Source: Caprimulgus europaeus
Lineage: Eukaryota > Chordata > Aves > Caprimulgiformes > Caprimulgidae
NCBI GenBank assembly: GCA_907165065.1
Contig: OU015528.1
Span: 24,572,015-24,636,014, forward strand
Direction of reading: 5' to 3'
DNA length: 64,000 bases
The notes under the pieces are model-generated. The model ran no database searches. It had not been told where the DNA came from and was given only the letters and a program-made list of their open reading frames with translations. The translations under genes and the position numbers were made by a program. This document shows, one piece after another, positions 46,693 through 60,072 of the stretch (positions are counted from its first letter, which is position 1; each line of letters opens with the position of its first letter).

Positions 46693-48054
46693 TGTGCATG
46701 ATAACAAGGTCTTTAAATTTGTATGATATAGGAGCATGCATGCCTTTGAAAGTCAAGGCAATATGCACCTGTTAATATGTTATTACCAGCATTACGAAAA
46801 ATAAACAAGAGTTTTGGAGGTTTAGGAGCAAAATGTTTTGATTTGCCATCTTGCTGTCATGGCTGAAGACCAAATGAAAATGTGGAAGCTAAATGGATTT
46901 GGATACCACAACATTTTAATCACAGATATGTGCAATTTTACAAATTGCACAACTTCCCTGTGCTATGAGGGAGGTCGTACAGTGAGGCAAAGAAGTTGCC
47001 CAGGTTTGTATAGTGGTTTTGTACATGACTTCCCTGTTCCGCAGGAGAGATGCTGTCAGGCTGTGCATGGTACAGCATGACCAGCTGTTTGGTCTCCTAG
47101 GCTTTTTCGTGTTCCCTGGTGGTCCCAGATGATGGTGCAAAGTAATGAAATTTCTCTCCCTGGAGTATTTTGAGAAACTCTTGTCTAATCTCAGCATTAT
47201 ACAGCTAAGTGTTCTTAGTTATAAGGTTGAGTAAAGAATAACTTGTTGGTGATTTATCTATTCAAATCATGCTGTTGTTTTCTGATTTGCTTTCACTGCT
47301 GGCAGTATTTACAGTTTGGATATTTCTTTAGTGCTTTTGTGCTTCTTGATGGTTGGCAGACTGTTGGCATAGTTTACCTATCTACTTACTTGAGCACACA
47401 GAAACTACTCAAAGTACAGGCTGTTGTGTGGGATACAATTCATCGTATTTTATCTGCTTCTACTTACACAAAATATTTCCTAAATCTTTCTACACTAATT
47501 GAAACTAAAAGCTGGCTAAAGTTTATAGAGTTATGCTAACAGCTATACTGACCAGGCCTAACTCATGTTGATTGCTGCACTCAGATGTGCTGGAAAAGCA
47601 TGTGTCCAATACTTTTGCTGGGAAGTGAGGCCACATAATAATGGCTTGATTCCTTGTATTGCAGCTACCTACACAAAGATATTCATTTTAGATTTTTTTT
47701 TTAATCCATAGCTGCTCTCAGATGTCCGCAGTCAGTACCGCTACTGATAAGTACACAGTAAGCATCCTCTTTTTAAGTATCTAAGAGACCCTCATAGACA
47801 GTTGAACCTAAATAGACCTCAAGACTGACTTAGCATGGCAATTTCTATGTTCCTGTGTTTACAGATGCAAATTATATTTTGTTTCTTCTCTAGGAGTGGC
47901 CAGAAGTTTTATCTGCACTTACACACGCCATCTTTGAAAATGAATAGAGCTAATAAGGATTCCCACTTGCCTGATAGTAGAAAGCTCTTCTTTTATTAAC
48001 ACTACTTTTCATTATTGGTCTCTTTTTTTTCTTTGTCTCTTTTTGCCAATTGGG
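46693..48054. other. Unique AT-rich DNA, no gene seen
   Basis: The open frame 47243-47539 (98 codons) is rich in Leu, Phe and Tyr, without a recognisable domain. No repeat family was seen. Confidence 0.6.
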
Positions 48055-48059
48055 ATGCA
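48055..48059. repeat. 5-bp target site duplication, left copy
   Basis: ATGCA directly before the LTR end TGTGGTGG; the same five bases follow the other end. Confidence 0.8.
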
Positions 48060-48678
48060 TGTGGTGGTTTCACTTGGCTAGCACTTGGCTAGCAGCCAAA
48101 CACAGCTGTTTGCTCACTCCACCCCTCCCCAAGGGACAGGGGAGAGAACTGGGGGGCAAAGGTAAGGAGACTCGTAGGTTGAGATAAGAACAATTTAATA
48201 ACTGAAATAAAATAAAACTTAAAATAATAATGATGCTAAAATAATTATAATAATATTAGTAAAAAATATGGAAATTAGTGGTACACACTGCAACTGCTCA
48301 CCACCCGCTGGCCAAACCCAGCCAGTTCCCCGATGATGATTTTGGAGGCATGAGAGGCCAAGTGAAAGCCAGAGAGAGCATGAGAGGAAGAGAACCTCAT
48401 TAATACACTGAACATGATGTTACATGTTATGGAATATCTTACTGGCATATTCAATGCCAATTTATCTTATTAATTTAAATATTCCTCTCCCCCCTGCCCC
48501 AATTTTACACTTGTAGACTAACAAAACACGAAGTCCTTCAACTTCCACTGACAAAAATTAAACCATTGGTATATTATCAACATTTCTCTCATAACAAATC
48601 CCATGCTGAAACCAAAATACAGTGCTATTCTAGCTACTTAAAAGAAACCTAGCTCTGTCCCAGCTAAAAATGAGGACA
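48060..48678 (-). mobile_element. Solo LTR of an avian ERVL-like element
   Basis: A 619-bp LTR on the minus strand. On its own strand it starts TGTCCTCATTTTTAGCTGGG and ends in AACCACCACA, the TG...CA ends of retroviral LTRs. It is flanked by a 5-bp duplication, ATGCA, the length usual for ERVL. I recognise the family as a common bird LTR. An ATTAAA variant polyadenylation signal on the minus strand corresponds to 48194-48199, and the adjoining text 'gagataagaacaattt' is the conserved R-U5 part. An 11-bp tandem duplication (48072-48093) lies near the 3' end of the LTR. A/T-rich expansion at 48199-48275 is unusual for the family. The 61-codon minus-strand frame inside it is not a gene. Confidence 0.85.
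48072..48093. repeat. 11-bp tandem duplication in the LTR
   Basis: Two perfect units 'acttggctagc' at 48072-48082 and 48083-48093. It is copy-specific as far as I recall the family. Confidence 0.9.
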
Positions 48679-48683
48679 ATGCA
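48679..48683. repeat. 5-bp target site duplication, right copy
   Basis: ATGCA directly after the LTR end GAGGACA, identical to 48055-48059. Confidence 0.8.
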
Positions 48684-51600
48684 TCACCTATTTCTTGTAT
48701 GGCTGCAGATGGTGACAGTGCAATGAGACTTTTTAGTGATGTGATCCTCTGCACTTAGGAGGCTGCATAGCTTTTGATTCAAAAGCAAAGCATAAAGTAT
48801 ATCACCGAGCTTTGAAAACTTAAATTCTATCAATCAGGCCTTTTATTTAAAAAGAAAGCAAAAAAAAGTAAGGAAGCAATGCCAGATTCCTTTTACAGTG
48901 CATTGTTCTGTCCAGATGGATGTTTGAATTTGCAGGCAGACAGACAGGGTGTTTTCTTGAGTGTTGGCAGCTTTGATAATAATGTAAAGGTGGGAAGTAG
49001 TTATAAAAAGAATGAAAAATAAAGAGGAAAACTAAAATAAAGCTTCCCTTACAAGCAATCCTGAATTTAAACTGCTGTCACTTCAGACATCAAAAACCTA
49101 GCAGAGAAACAACAGTTTTGGTTTCTTCCTGATCAGTGATGTGGTTACCTTTCCGTATTTTTACTGCTCAATCCAAAATGTGAGCCATAACTCACCTTTT
49201 GATGGTAATCAATGTAGCATGTCAACGAACTGGGATGATTTTCTGTTGTGAATGATAACATATCAAAGTAAAAGCTTTTGAAATATTTAAAACAACAACA
49301 GCCTCTAGGAAAAATATTCTTTTATGTACTCAGCTGTACAAAACCTGAAAGTGAAAAAGCTTGTTAAAATTTCAAAATCTTAAGTAGTGAGACTATGTAA
49401 GTTGTCTCACTATGTAAGATTAAAGATTACCACTCTGAGTCGCTGAGATCTTTCTGCTCTATCTTCCTGTCACTTCTCCTGTGAATGTATATCCTAGTGG
49501 TGGAGGCAAAGGATTAAAAGATTGGATTAAGTTTCAATATGGGCTAATTGACCAATGTGAATATTAATGAAATGTATTTTAATGGGTCTTGCAAAAAGAA
49601 ATATAGGTTAGATCCATAGGATTTCAATACAATTCCAAAGGTAATTTTCCTCTTTAAGAGATGTAAGAATTAAGGCATCCAACAAAAAAAAGACAGCTGA
49701 ACATAGTAAGCCTCCCAGCGTGTCTCAAAGAACAATTCATATAATTTTGGAAAGGGTCTTTTGATAGATTGTGAGACGTTTATGAACAATGTCAATTACA
49801 GTAAATTAGTGACTATGTCTACTTTCGAAAGTAGTGTGGACCAACAGGAGCTGATCTGAACAGTGAGACAGAAAGCCCTCTCATAATACACACTGCAGTG
49901 TTTTTTACTTTGGAATTGTCTGTAGTCTGATCTCACAGACCATTTGTGGCTGGAGGACTTTAAATATATCTTTCAGTTTAGTTTAATCTGAAAGTAATAG
50001 TATGGTCTCTGTTGGGGTTTATTTATTTGCACATCTTCAAATGAGTGCAAAGAGACCCTGCAAGCAGAATATATTCAAATATATTGATGTATTCATGCAC
50101 TTATAAAAATATATATATGTCTGTATGCATGTTCAGAGTGTATAGAAAAAAGTAAAAGAAAACCCACCTATGTAAATGAATGGACTATTGCAAATTGAAA
50201 CACTTGAGTAATACCTGGTGAAAAGTGAGTTGAATTTGTAACTTTGTTTTTAGGAAGAATAATTTTTAGTATCTTTTTTTGAAAGATACTAGGATTGATT
50301 TGGGTTTCCTTTGTAGTGGCAGATTGAGGAATTATTCTTTAATAGCAAAATATTAGTGTGTGAGCTCATTGCACAGTATAAATGTATTTATGGTAGTTTT
50401 TTATTTACAGATTTTTTTATTATAGGGAGGGTTTAACAAACATGGCTTAATGAAATAAATGATTGGAAGCTGAATTTTGGCAAATTAAAATAAAAAATAA
50501 AGACAATTAATAATGATGAAGGGCAGTAATCTCTAGCACAGTTTACTTGATTGTACTGGATTCTTATTATTTGCAGTCTTAAAATAAATATTGCCTCTTA
50601 GTAAGGAATTTTTCATCTTTAGTGTTTTGATAAGTGGTTACTGTAGAAGGTCATAACAGATTATAATAATGATCTTTAAAATTTCCAAATTTATTAGACT
50701 ATTAAATATGTACACTTTCACTCGTTAAGGTCATCTAGTTTCTGTAAGTTCCAGGGAGGCTAGAAGGGGTCATTGGATTATTTAGTTTGATCTTTAGAAT
50801 AATGAAGTCCATAGAATTTTGGACTTTCTGATAGGTTATTTCCTAGATCAGAAATGTTTTTTAATGAGAAGAAAGGTTATTTCATTATATGATAAATGTG
50901 ACATGTACACAATGCAATCTGTGGTAATATTTCTGGTGCTTGTTGAGCTCAAAGTGTTCCTCCTTCTAAGATTACAATTGCCAATATACCTAGAATTTTA
51001 CAAGAAATGTAATTAAAATATTATATTACTTTTAGTAACTAGAGATTTTAAATCAGTGCAGAGATAGCCTCCAACCTTTGATGCATGGAGTTTAGGATGA
51101 TGTGAAAATGGCTGAAAGGATCATTCACTGAGGGAGCTCAGAGTAAGCTAAGATGGAAATCTAGTTATACACAGTACAGGAAGCTCTCGCTGTCTGTTAC
51201 TTTTGCTATTTGTCTCAATAAGCTTAAAAGCTCCACAGGCACACTTGCACAGACCTAATCAGCGTGCTGTGTGGAAATTTAGCTGGAGGACTTTCACAAG
51301 TAATGCAAATAAACTACCATTTGAAACTGCATCTTTCAGATTGCTTCTAATTCATCAAATTACAGCAAGAAAAATGTAATGTAAGTAGGCTGTCTGCTCT
51401 TTGGTCAATGATCATATACTTCTGGATCTGTGGGGAAACAGATAGAGCAGGACCAAACCAGCAGATATTTAGACACAAACTCATTCAATCACAATGTGCT
51501 GAGAGAGGAATGCATCTTCTGCAAGCTAGTTCCTTCTATTTGTAAATAAATAAAAAGCTGGAGTGCAACTGGGGCCGGAATTTATATCATGTAACTCAAA

Positions 51601-54600
51601 GCTTTGTAAAGTGAGCTAGTTGTGTCCACTTCCTCTACAGTCAGGGGAGAGGAATAGTTGTTCCTGAAGGTAAATCATCCCACTTACCTTGGACACATCC
51701 TAAAACAGTATGAATTGACTTCTGACAACAGAGTCTCTCATCTGGCTATACACAGCTAAAAATTAGGTATTTAGTTTAAACTCATCACTCAGACTATTTA
51801 ATTCAATGTAAATAATATTTCTAAATACATTTTTCCTAAAAGTCAACTGAAATGGCATGATGCATAGGTTTTTCCTGCAAACTCATTTAAATAATCCCCT
51901 TTGTAATGCCTGTAATCTGTGCTCTACAGGATCAAGGGGGACTAGGTATCACTGAACAAAACATCTGCAGTTTTTTATAGCTTAGTTAGGAAAATATGGT
52001 AGGTCCTTTCCTCACAGGAGATGAGAGTCAAAGAACTGATGAGAAATCTTTGACACCTTACTTTCTTCCTGCTTAAAATATGATCCAAAGAGCTAAGTAC
52101 CATACATAAAGGTAATTTTCCTGTAAGTCCACTGAAATCACATTGTGCTTGGTCTCGTCCTATCAATAGTCCATAACTGCAACTAAGGGAATGTCTGATC
52201 ATATACTTTTCCTTGCTCATACATTCTCAAAAAGCTAAGTCAGTTCAGGTACCTCTACTGCTTTGTTTTTTGTGGCTATACTTTAGATCAAAAATACAAT
52301 ATGCATCACACTTTAAAGGCATACACCCTGTGACATAGGTGCTTCCCCTTAAGAGCATAAATGGTGCCACAGACAAGTTGACTTCAATGGGAATATTAAA
52401 TTATTTACATGATTTTGCTCATGGTGAACCATAAGCAAGGTTGTTCTTACCTTAAAGATGGAATAATGAATATGATCAAACAAGGTATTTATTTATTTTC
52501 TGGTTTATTTCTATAATGTAAATTTACATAAATAGTCTAATTATTTTTTTAATTGGAATATGGAGATTGACAGTGTATTCCAGTCCTTAAATGTCATTGT
52601 TGAAATCACAAGGAAATGAAATTACTTGGGAGTGTAATTTCCTTATGTTCAACCACCTTCTTTTCCAAATAGTGATCACAATCCTGTGCTTATGTTTTAT
52701 AATCTGTTACCATGGAGATATTACCATACACACAGGATGGTTGCTCCATTGCATACAATCAAATAGGACAAGAGCGTGGGTAAAAATGGTTGCAAAAAAT
52801 CTTCAAATCCAATAATTGAAAGGGAAAAATAGAATAAAATAAAATATGATTCATAGTGGTCTGATTACTAGACTATATTTAAGGATATGTTTCTCCTGCC
52901 ACTGTGTAACACCATGGCAAATGGACCTGGAAAGTATGAGACTCAAAGTGATTTTTCTTCATATTTGAGATAGGAGAAAAAAAAAAATCAGAATTATCTC
53001 ACTTACAATATGACACGTATTTTGTATATTTTTAGACACACTTTTCACAATGCTTCTTTCAGTTTAATTGGTAATTAATTTTGACAGTATGTAATTTGAA
53101 ATTTTTTTTTTAGTATTTCATAGTGGTCTTAAGTGTATATTTTCAAGGACAATATGTTATAAATCTATAGCCAGCTCTATAGGATGGATCTTTGATAATT
53201 TTGAATCATTATTATTGTTTTCCCAGCAATGCAGAAGACACTTAAATATATGGTGATTCAGAAAGTATTAAACCATGAAATAAAACCCTCATTCAAGTGT
53301 GACAATTTATATTCTTAAGTATTTTGCTGAATCAGGCCATAAAATATTCCTTGCTTTGACTGTCTCGCAGTATAAAAGACAACTGAGATGATAAACAAAG
53401 TGTCTTGAAAGGACTGAATTGAACTTGCTACATAAATCAAGATTAAATGCTTTTGAATATTTCCAGTAGTTTCTTAGAATTCTTTTCACCTTTCACTTAA
53501 TGTTGATATGTCCTAGACTTCTCAGGACTGTTGGTCAGCGGTTGTCCTCCAAAAGAATGGAAAGTTGGGAGGTGTTCCATGCCCATGCTGCAGGAGGTCA
53601 GAAAGTGCAGAATTGACACTGAGGAAAGGACACATGGTTGTCCTTGACAGAAACAAAATGAAAGACATAATCTAAGGTTGCTACAAGGATGATGCATATA
53701 TGTAGAGGATTGTTATAATTGAATCTGTTATTGATTGAGTAGTTGCCACTTGAATCCTTCATATGTCCTGAAAAATCAGAATCCCTTTTACCAGGATTTC
53801 TTCATCTTTTGTTTTATGTGTTTGCAGTAAGAATGTTTGAGTAACTGTTACGGGTACTAGGACTACAGAAAAAGTAACCAAATAATGGCAGTAGTGTATA
53901 CTGGATGCCCTTCATTTATTCCTTGGAGAAAACCCAGTTTGTGAAGGCATATGTTCTGCAAACCGAGCCCACAACCACTGGGAGCAATATTTCCAGTCCA
54001 AATCTGTCAGCATATCACAACAAAATTGTATATATGTAACTAACATGCTGGCAAGAATACCAATAAACACAAAAGGGAGGCCAGAATTCTCACTTGCTGC
54101 TAAGCTTCATTAATTATCTTATGGACAGCATTTCAGCCTTTTGTTTGGATAGAGTAAAAACCTACAACTGCCCTGTACTTGACTGTGTTCTTCCTGTAAA
54201 TCAAATTTCCTTCCTTGATGGTAGTTTGTTTTCTAATACTACTGAAAAATAAAGGTTTTAATTTACAATAATTTTTAAAATCTTCATTCTTACTCCTGAA
54301 TATGTAGCTTTCTGCACTGAAAATGGAAATGTACCCACCAGAGTCTGCAAAAGTGTGGGATGCTATGAGTTAACTGATTTTTTTTGTTGTTGTTCTTGTT
54401 TCTATAAAGAGTTTTAGAGAAAAAAGTCCATGTAACCTATTTGAATAAAATTATAAATTTTAATCAGCTACCTTAGCCTAATCAATACAAATAGTCTTCA
54501 TAAACTACCTTCGTAGGTGTAATTGGATCATAGGCATTCATTATGATATTCAGTAAAGTGTAGAGGTATTATTAGTGTTTACTACTACATCTCTACTTTA

Positions 54601-55700
54601 AATATTAGGGTAGTATTATAGTAGTATTGCACCCAGATATTTCTATTCACTGACCATCTGCACTTGCAAAAAAAATGAGTATTGTGCCTCAGCATTTTCA
54701 GTACTTCCTGTACCTAGTTGAACTCTAAATTACCATTTCTGAAGACTGGAGTGAAAAACTTTCTTTTGCAGTCACTGATGACAGTACAGGTAGAAATGGC
54801 TGTTGCCATGACAGATTTAGAAGGCAGATTATAAACTTAGTGTTTGAGCCTGCATTACTTGTTGCAATAAAATTGATTTGAATGTAAAATTCTGAGCAAT
54901 TTTTGAGATGATATTGAATACATGATAGTTTAGAATTTTTAATTTGCCTACCCTGGTCTGCTGATACTAAAGGGATTCCTCTACAATTCAGAGTAACATG
55001 TTCTGGAGAAGGTAATATAGAAGACAAAACTATCATTTAAAAAAATTATGAATCAGTACTATGCATGCTGAAAAAAAGCACTTGAGAGCTAAATATTTAG
55101 GTAAATGAACTTCTAGTTTGAAGCTACTAGTTTGTCTGTCTTTATCTTTTTCTTTGCACACTACCCCAAATTCTGATAGCCTTAAAATAAATGTTAGAAC
55201 AACCCTCAGTTGACCCTCTAGATCATATTCACAGCATGCTCCCTTGATATAAAACTTGACAGCGTTGCGAATAGAGAAATATAGCTGTAGATTCTGTGAT
55301 TCACATGTTACCTTGCAAATGTGCTCACATTAGATTCTAGAAATAAACATTGTATATAATGAGATAGACCCTAGTGGGCAGCAAATCATACAAATATCCC
55401 AAGTGTTTGAAAAGAAGGATTTATACTTTAAAATTCAACAAACTTTATGACAAGCAAGGAAAAATCTCCAGATTGTCTCAACACTGAGCATTTTGTTGCC
55501 ACTTGGTTGAGTGGGAGTTGGATAATGTGTTGGAGAACTGCAAACATGATAGGGTACAAAAAGCAGAAATCCCTAGCTAAAAGCCAGGATGGTCTGTCTG
55601 GCCTGAAGGGTTTAAGAAGAGTTTAGGTAGACCATTTGTCCCAAAACTTATTGCTATGGTTGTGAGCTATTAAGCCTCCAGCTTGCAGGCTTCTTTATTA
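48684..55700. other. Unique AT-rich DNA, no gene seen
   Basis: About 7 kb without a recognisable element. Short inverted repeats occur at 49385-49412 (9-bp arms TAGTGAGAC/GTCTCACTA) and 50267-50291 (10-bp arms, TTTTG loop). The stretch 51220-51350 has an even base mix and an octamer-like ATGCAAAT (51305-51312), and could be conserved noncoding DNA; this cannot be judged from one sequence. Open frames stay below about 105 codons. Confidence 0.6.
50267..50291. repeat. Perfect 10-bp hairpin with TTTTG loop
   Basis: TAGTATCTTT and AAAGATACTA flank a five-base loop. Too short for a known RNA class. Confidence 0.6.
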
Positions 55701-55778
55701 AAAAAGATAAAGAGGAAAAAGCGAAAGATGAAGAGAAAGAGGAAGAAAAAGAGAAAGAAAAAGAGAAAGAAAAAAAAG
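55701..55778. repeat. Polypurine tract (GA-rich)
   Basis: Almost 80 bases of A and G with only isolated pyrimidines, built from GAGAAAGA and GAAAAA variants. The minus-strand frame through it reads as Phe-Ser repeats, which is a consequence of the tract and not a protein. Confidence 0.9.
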
Positions 55779-58700
55779 CTGTTGTAGTTCTTGTTAGATA
55801 AGGTAGATATGAGAGAATTTGTTTAAGCAGACATCTTAGAAAATGAGTAGGGCAGTTTCCTGTCTTAATCACCCATAAGTCATACAGACTGATCATGAGA
55901 GAGTTATTGCTAGGTTTGGGAGAGTGGGAGGACAGAAGGTTCAGGAGAAGCTTCACGAAGGGAGGGTTGCTTTTGCCTGAGATCTTTCCATTAGCTATAA
56001 AGACATTGTTGTATGCTGAGGTATCTTTTACAAAACTTATCCTTATCCTTGAAAGTGCTTTGCATCTGCTTTAATTCAAACATGTTTTCATTGTTTTATG
56101 GTTGTGGGTTTTTTCTATCAATTGCCCCTTCAAGTTTCAAGGGCACATACTGCTGCTAAGCTTAGGGCTAAAGAGGAAGGGATGGGGAGAAATCTGTTTG
56201 TAACTGCATTCTCAGTACATAACTTGTTTCAAAATAAAAGCTAGAAATATATTTAAAATCTAGTCTGCATGTATTTCTGTTACACTGCTGGAAATAATTT
56301 CCACACCATGGGGGCCTCTTCTGAGGGAAGTAGGGTGCAGTTACCACAGAGGCTCCTTGCAGCTGTGTACTCAGTAAGAGTTTTGCTTCTAGGGAATGTT
56401 CAATTTCTCATTATGAAAGAATACTTACTTAACATAGGAATGACAGACTCATCTGCTTGTTAATATAAGCATTTATTGTTCATATTATAATATGATGTGT
56501 ATTGGAGAAGAGCTGCCTAAAATCCTTATGGAAACTTCATTAATAGCTCACTATAGTCTGGAAATAATATGTCTCCTGAATATGTTATATGGGAAAATTG
56601 ACTCACTGTGTATTTATCAGATTCATAACAAGTACAAAATATACTTACTCGTTATGGTACAGGTCCTAAAAAGGACCTGCATATTTCACCAGGCCAGACT
56701 CAACACAAGAGATAGCTGCAGCAGATTACTTTCAAAAACTTCTAGTGGTGGGATATGTGGATGTTCCTATCTCCATGCCTGTACAGTCCCTGGTGACGAA
56801 GGGCCCCTACAGGTTTGCTGTGTAATCCTGGCTGCTGCTCCCTGCATTCTGCAATATTTCAGCTTTATGTAGCCAATCTTCAGTTTAGTGTCTCTTCTTC
56901 AAAGGTAGGTTCACAGGACCTTCTTCCTGTGGCCATTTGTATCTTTGTATCTTTCTACACTGATGCTCACTTTCAGTGGAGAAGTAATGCTTCAAGAAGT
57001 TCTTGATGCAGCTTGAATCTCCTCTGACTGCGTGAAGGCATCTTGCTTCCCAGGCTTGTCCTCTCATCACATACAGGGGTTATGTACAAGGTGTTAACTG
57101 TTTGGGTCTCCTCCTCTCTTTCTAGATATCTTTATTTATGTCATCAACTGTCTGAGTTGCTCCCCATATAACATAGATCTCTAAGCACTATAAGGGTATG
57201 GGGGCTCCTGGGCTTTGCACTTTCTGTTGGCTATCTTTATTTGCTGCTCACTCTGAGAAGGGAATCTGGCCCTTTGAAATATTAATGAGATTATTTTCTT
57301 AATGACATGGATGATATAATCCTCCCATTCAAATAAGAATTATATATGTGTGTGATAGGGTGGTTGAATGCACACCCTTCAAGGATTCAGTGCAGTTTTG
57401 TAACTTTAAATCTTGGAAGAGTGGAAGGTCATTATGAATTCACTAAGTAATTGATTTTGCTGGTATCTGATATCAGAAGAGACTGATTTGAAGCCAATCT
57501 TTTCTACATGGCAGTACAACAGCTGGCATAACTTGTGCTAAGTAAAGGACAGCCAGAACCACAGCTTAGGGGCTTCAAATTCTTAAGAAAGTGCAGAAGC
57601 TTTTGCTGAGATACTTTTTGATTAGAATAACTTGGCAGTCCTGGAAAAGGGTGAGCTCATATGGGTCCTTGCCCTCACATGTTATATTCCTTAAATCGGT
57701 AATGTCAACTGCTTTACCCCTTATAAAACTGACTGGTTACAAGTTAGCATGACTTTTTACTTGGTCACGGCCCAGTCAAAACTATTGCCTCCTTTGAACC
57801 TTGGCAAAACTTTGGCCTTACTGAAATTGCTCAGTTTTAACACTAACACTACTGGAAAAAGGATTCACACTTCTGTGCTTTTAATAAAGCATTCTTAAAA
57901 GCTTTCTTTCATTGGTCTGCTCTTTGATAAAGATCTGATTATATGCTACTTATACATATATATATATAAAAAGTATACAAATATAATGCATTCTATACAA
58001 ATATATTTATAATGCATTGTAATGTGTTAGGAATATTCTAATGTACAAAGATGAATTTTATAATCATGTAATTAACTAAGAGTCCAATAATCTATTTTTA
58101 TTTTTCTGGACGTCTCATCTTGCTTCCTTCAAGTCTCTTAATCTTGCTTGGCTACTGAATTTGAGGAAAGGAGTTCGTCTGCTAGACAGAGCTTAGTCAG
58201 GAAGGGCTACACAAGCCTAATATAAAGCATTTTGCAGACAAGTCACTTGTTCTGTTCTTGTGCAGACCATGGGAATGCTGTAAGTTCTTTTAACAATGCA
58301 TAACAAAAAGTGAAATTACCAGTCTATTGTTTTTGCCCGTGCTTATATGACATTTCAAAGCAATAAGGAAAAGCTGTCTTTTCCCCTGGCAAGCAGAACT
58401 CTTAGCACACTGGATTTTAGGTTGAGGCATCAGAGGTCTAAAAGGTTGACCAACAGAGACATCATTGTTATAATGAATTTGTTCACCAGCTGCCCTCAAG
58501 CTGAAAGTCATATATAAGGAGAGAATTTTGCCTGGAGGCAAGCTAGTGTGGCAAATGAACAGATCTGGTCCCTACATGACAATCAGTGTTTTCTGATTAT
58601 TAGATGTATTCGTTAAAAGGAGAGCCCTGTTGTGCACATTTCCACTCCTACAATGTGAGCATAATGATACCATCTTGTTTCGCTGTGACTCACTGAAGAA

Positions 58701-59854
58701 TATCACTATAACATAGGAATTATTAGTAATTTATTGTATTTATTCTGCATTAAAATGTCCAATTGTACTTTGAGGTATGTCCCATCCTTTGAAAACAGGC
58801 CAGCTTATAATTTTCTTCCTGCTGTTGTATTCTGACTAGCTCTAGATTTTATTTGCATATTGAACCACAAGCCTGAAATGTTTTCAAGATTCACCGTTTT
58901 GAGGTTTCTGTTGAGGTTTCAGAGTCGCTTAACAGTCTGTGATAATTTTTTGGTTTTGTTTGCATAGTTACAATAACCTATCTATGCTATTATAGAAGAG
59001 AGTGAAGTAATCCAGAGATGTCAGTTCCCTAATGCTCTGAGATAGTTTTGCTTGACAAACATGCTCTTGCAAACAGTACCTATAAGCTGAATATGTTGAT
59101 GTGCTGCTTAATGCCCACAGATCAGTAGGCAGCAGCTGTAACTGTGCCTTCATTTTTTTTAAGTGTGAAAAATGTATATGTTATAGACGGAAATATGCCT
59201 GAAAATCATAACTGTCATTTCAGATTTTATATCACCCTCAGAGTTTTAAATGAAGTGGTCCCTGCAAAGTTTGAATAATGAAAACTTCTTTTAAAGACAT
59301 ATCTATGCTTCTGTAATTAAAAACCTGCCAAACTTACTTAGAATGCTTTTTGTGAAAAGATGGAATTTGGATATCAAGAAACATTTTGGAGCTGAAATGT
59401 GGCAGATAATCTTACTGCAGAAAAAAATATTCTAAAATTGAATTTAATGTATTTTTGTCAAGCTGTGATGTAGGAGTTCAGATTGCATTGCTGTGCTGCT
59501 AGAACAAGATCACTAAAAAATGCTATAGATATTTTCCACACAGTGTTATCTCTCTTTTTTTGGCATATAACTGCCCTTCATGTGGTAATATGATGTATAA
59601 AAGTTATGTATGTTTTAATGACCAATGTTACACTGAAAATTTGTGCAAAAAAGTTTTGTTAAGAGAAATGACATTTCAGGGGTCTTGCAGCTTAGCATGT
59701 TCCTTTGATTTCTTTTCTGATTATAAGTACCTGACTTAAAGCATGATGATCATGTTTAAGATAATAGAGAAGAATTAAATATATCAGAGTAACACAGACT
59801 GCACAATACAGTAAAGTATATTCATATAATCAAATTCAAATATGCCTAGTGCGA
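55779..59854. other. Unique AT-rich DNA, no gene seen
   Basis: The 126-codon open frame at 56492-56872 shows no domain, and neighbouring frames on both strands are of similar length. A TA microsatellite lies at 57955-57968. No mobile element was recognised. Confidence 0.6.
57955..57968. repeat. TA microsatellite
   Basis: Seven TA-type units after 'cttatacata'. Confidence 0.85.
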
Positions 59855-59862
59855 GTGCCGAG
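59855..59862. repeat. 8-bp direct repeat flanking the 202-bp unit, left
   Basis: GTGCCGAG immediately before copy 1 of the duplicated unit. The same eight bases follow it. Confidence 0.9.
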
Positions 59863-60064
59863 AGAAAGAGAAAAAGTAAAGATGACTTCTACTTAGTTCT
59901 TAGTATTTGTGAAATAGAAAGTGCAATTTAATTTGGAAATGGAACGGCATTTCCAAATTACCTTAAAGTAAGTGCTGCCTTGAAGAGATGAGTAGCACTG
60001 TTAAAGAGAGAACTCCCTGATGCATGATATGTGATACCTGCTTTGCTGTGCAGTCTGCTCCTTG
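59863..60064 (+). repeat. 202-bp duplicated unit, copy 1 (flanked by an 8-bp repeat)
   Basis: Identical to 63171-63372 except for one base (A at 59902, G at 63210), in the same orientation and 3308 bases apart. Similarity starts and stops abruptly on both sides. This copy alone is flanked by a perfect 8-bp direct repeat GTGCCGAG, as if it had been inserted at a staggered break. It has no terminal inverted repeats, no poly(A) or CR1-type tail and no open frame of note. A 32-base hairpin lies at 59929-59960. Confidence 0.95.
59929..59960. repeat. Hairpin inside the duplicated unit, copy 1
   Basis: Arms of 13 perfectly paired bases, TAATTTGGAAATG and CATTTCCAAATTA, around the loop GAACGG. The same structure is at 63237-63268 in copy 2. 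Confidence 0.85.
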
Positions 60065-60072
60065 GTGCCGAG
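60065..60072. repeat. 8-bp direct repeat flanking the 202-bp unit, right
   Basis: GTGCCGAG immediately after copy 1, identical to 59855-59862. Confidence 0.9.

Noticed and set aside
56492-56872. 126-codon open frame
   Set aside because: No recognisable domain and no splice or promoter context; similar lengths occur by chance in a 64-kb window.
59863-60064. 202-bp unit as a non-autonomous hAT element
   Set aside because: The 8-bp duplication fits, but there are no terminal inverted repeats and copy 2 has no duplication.
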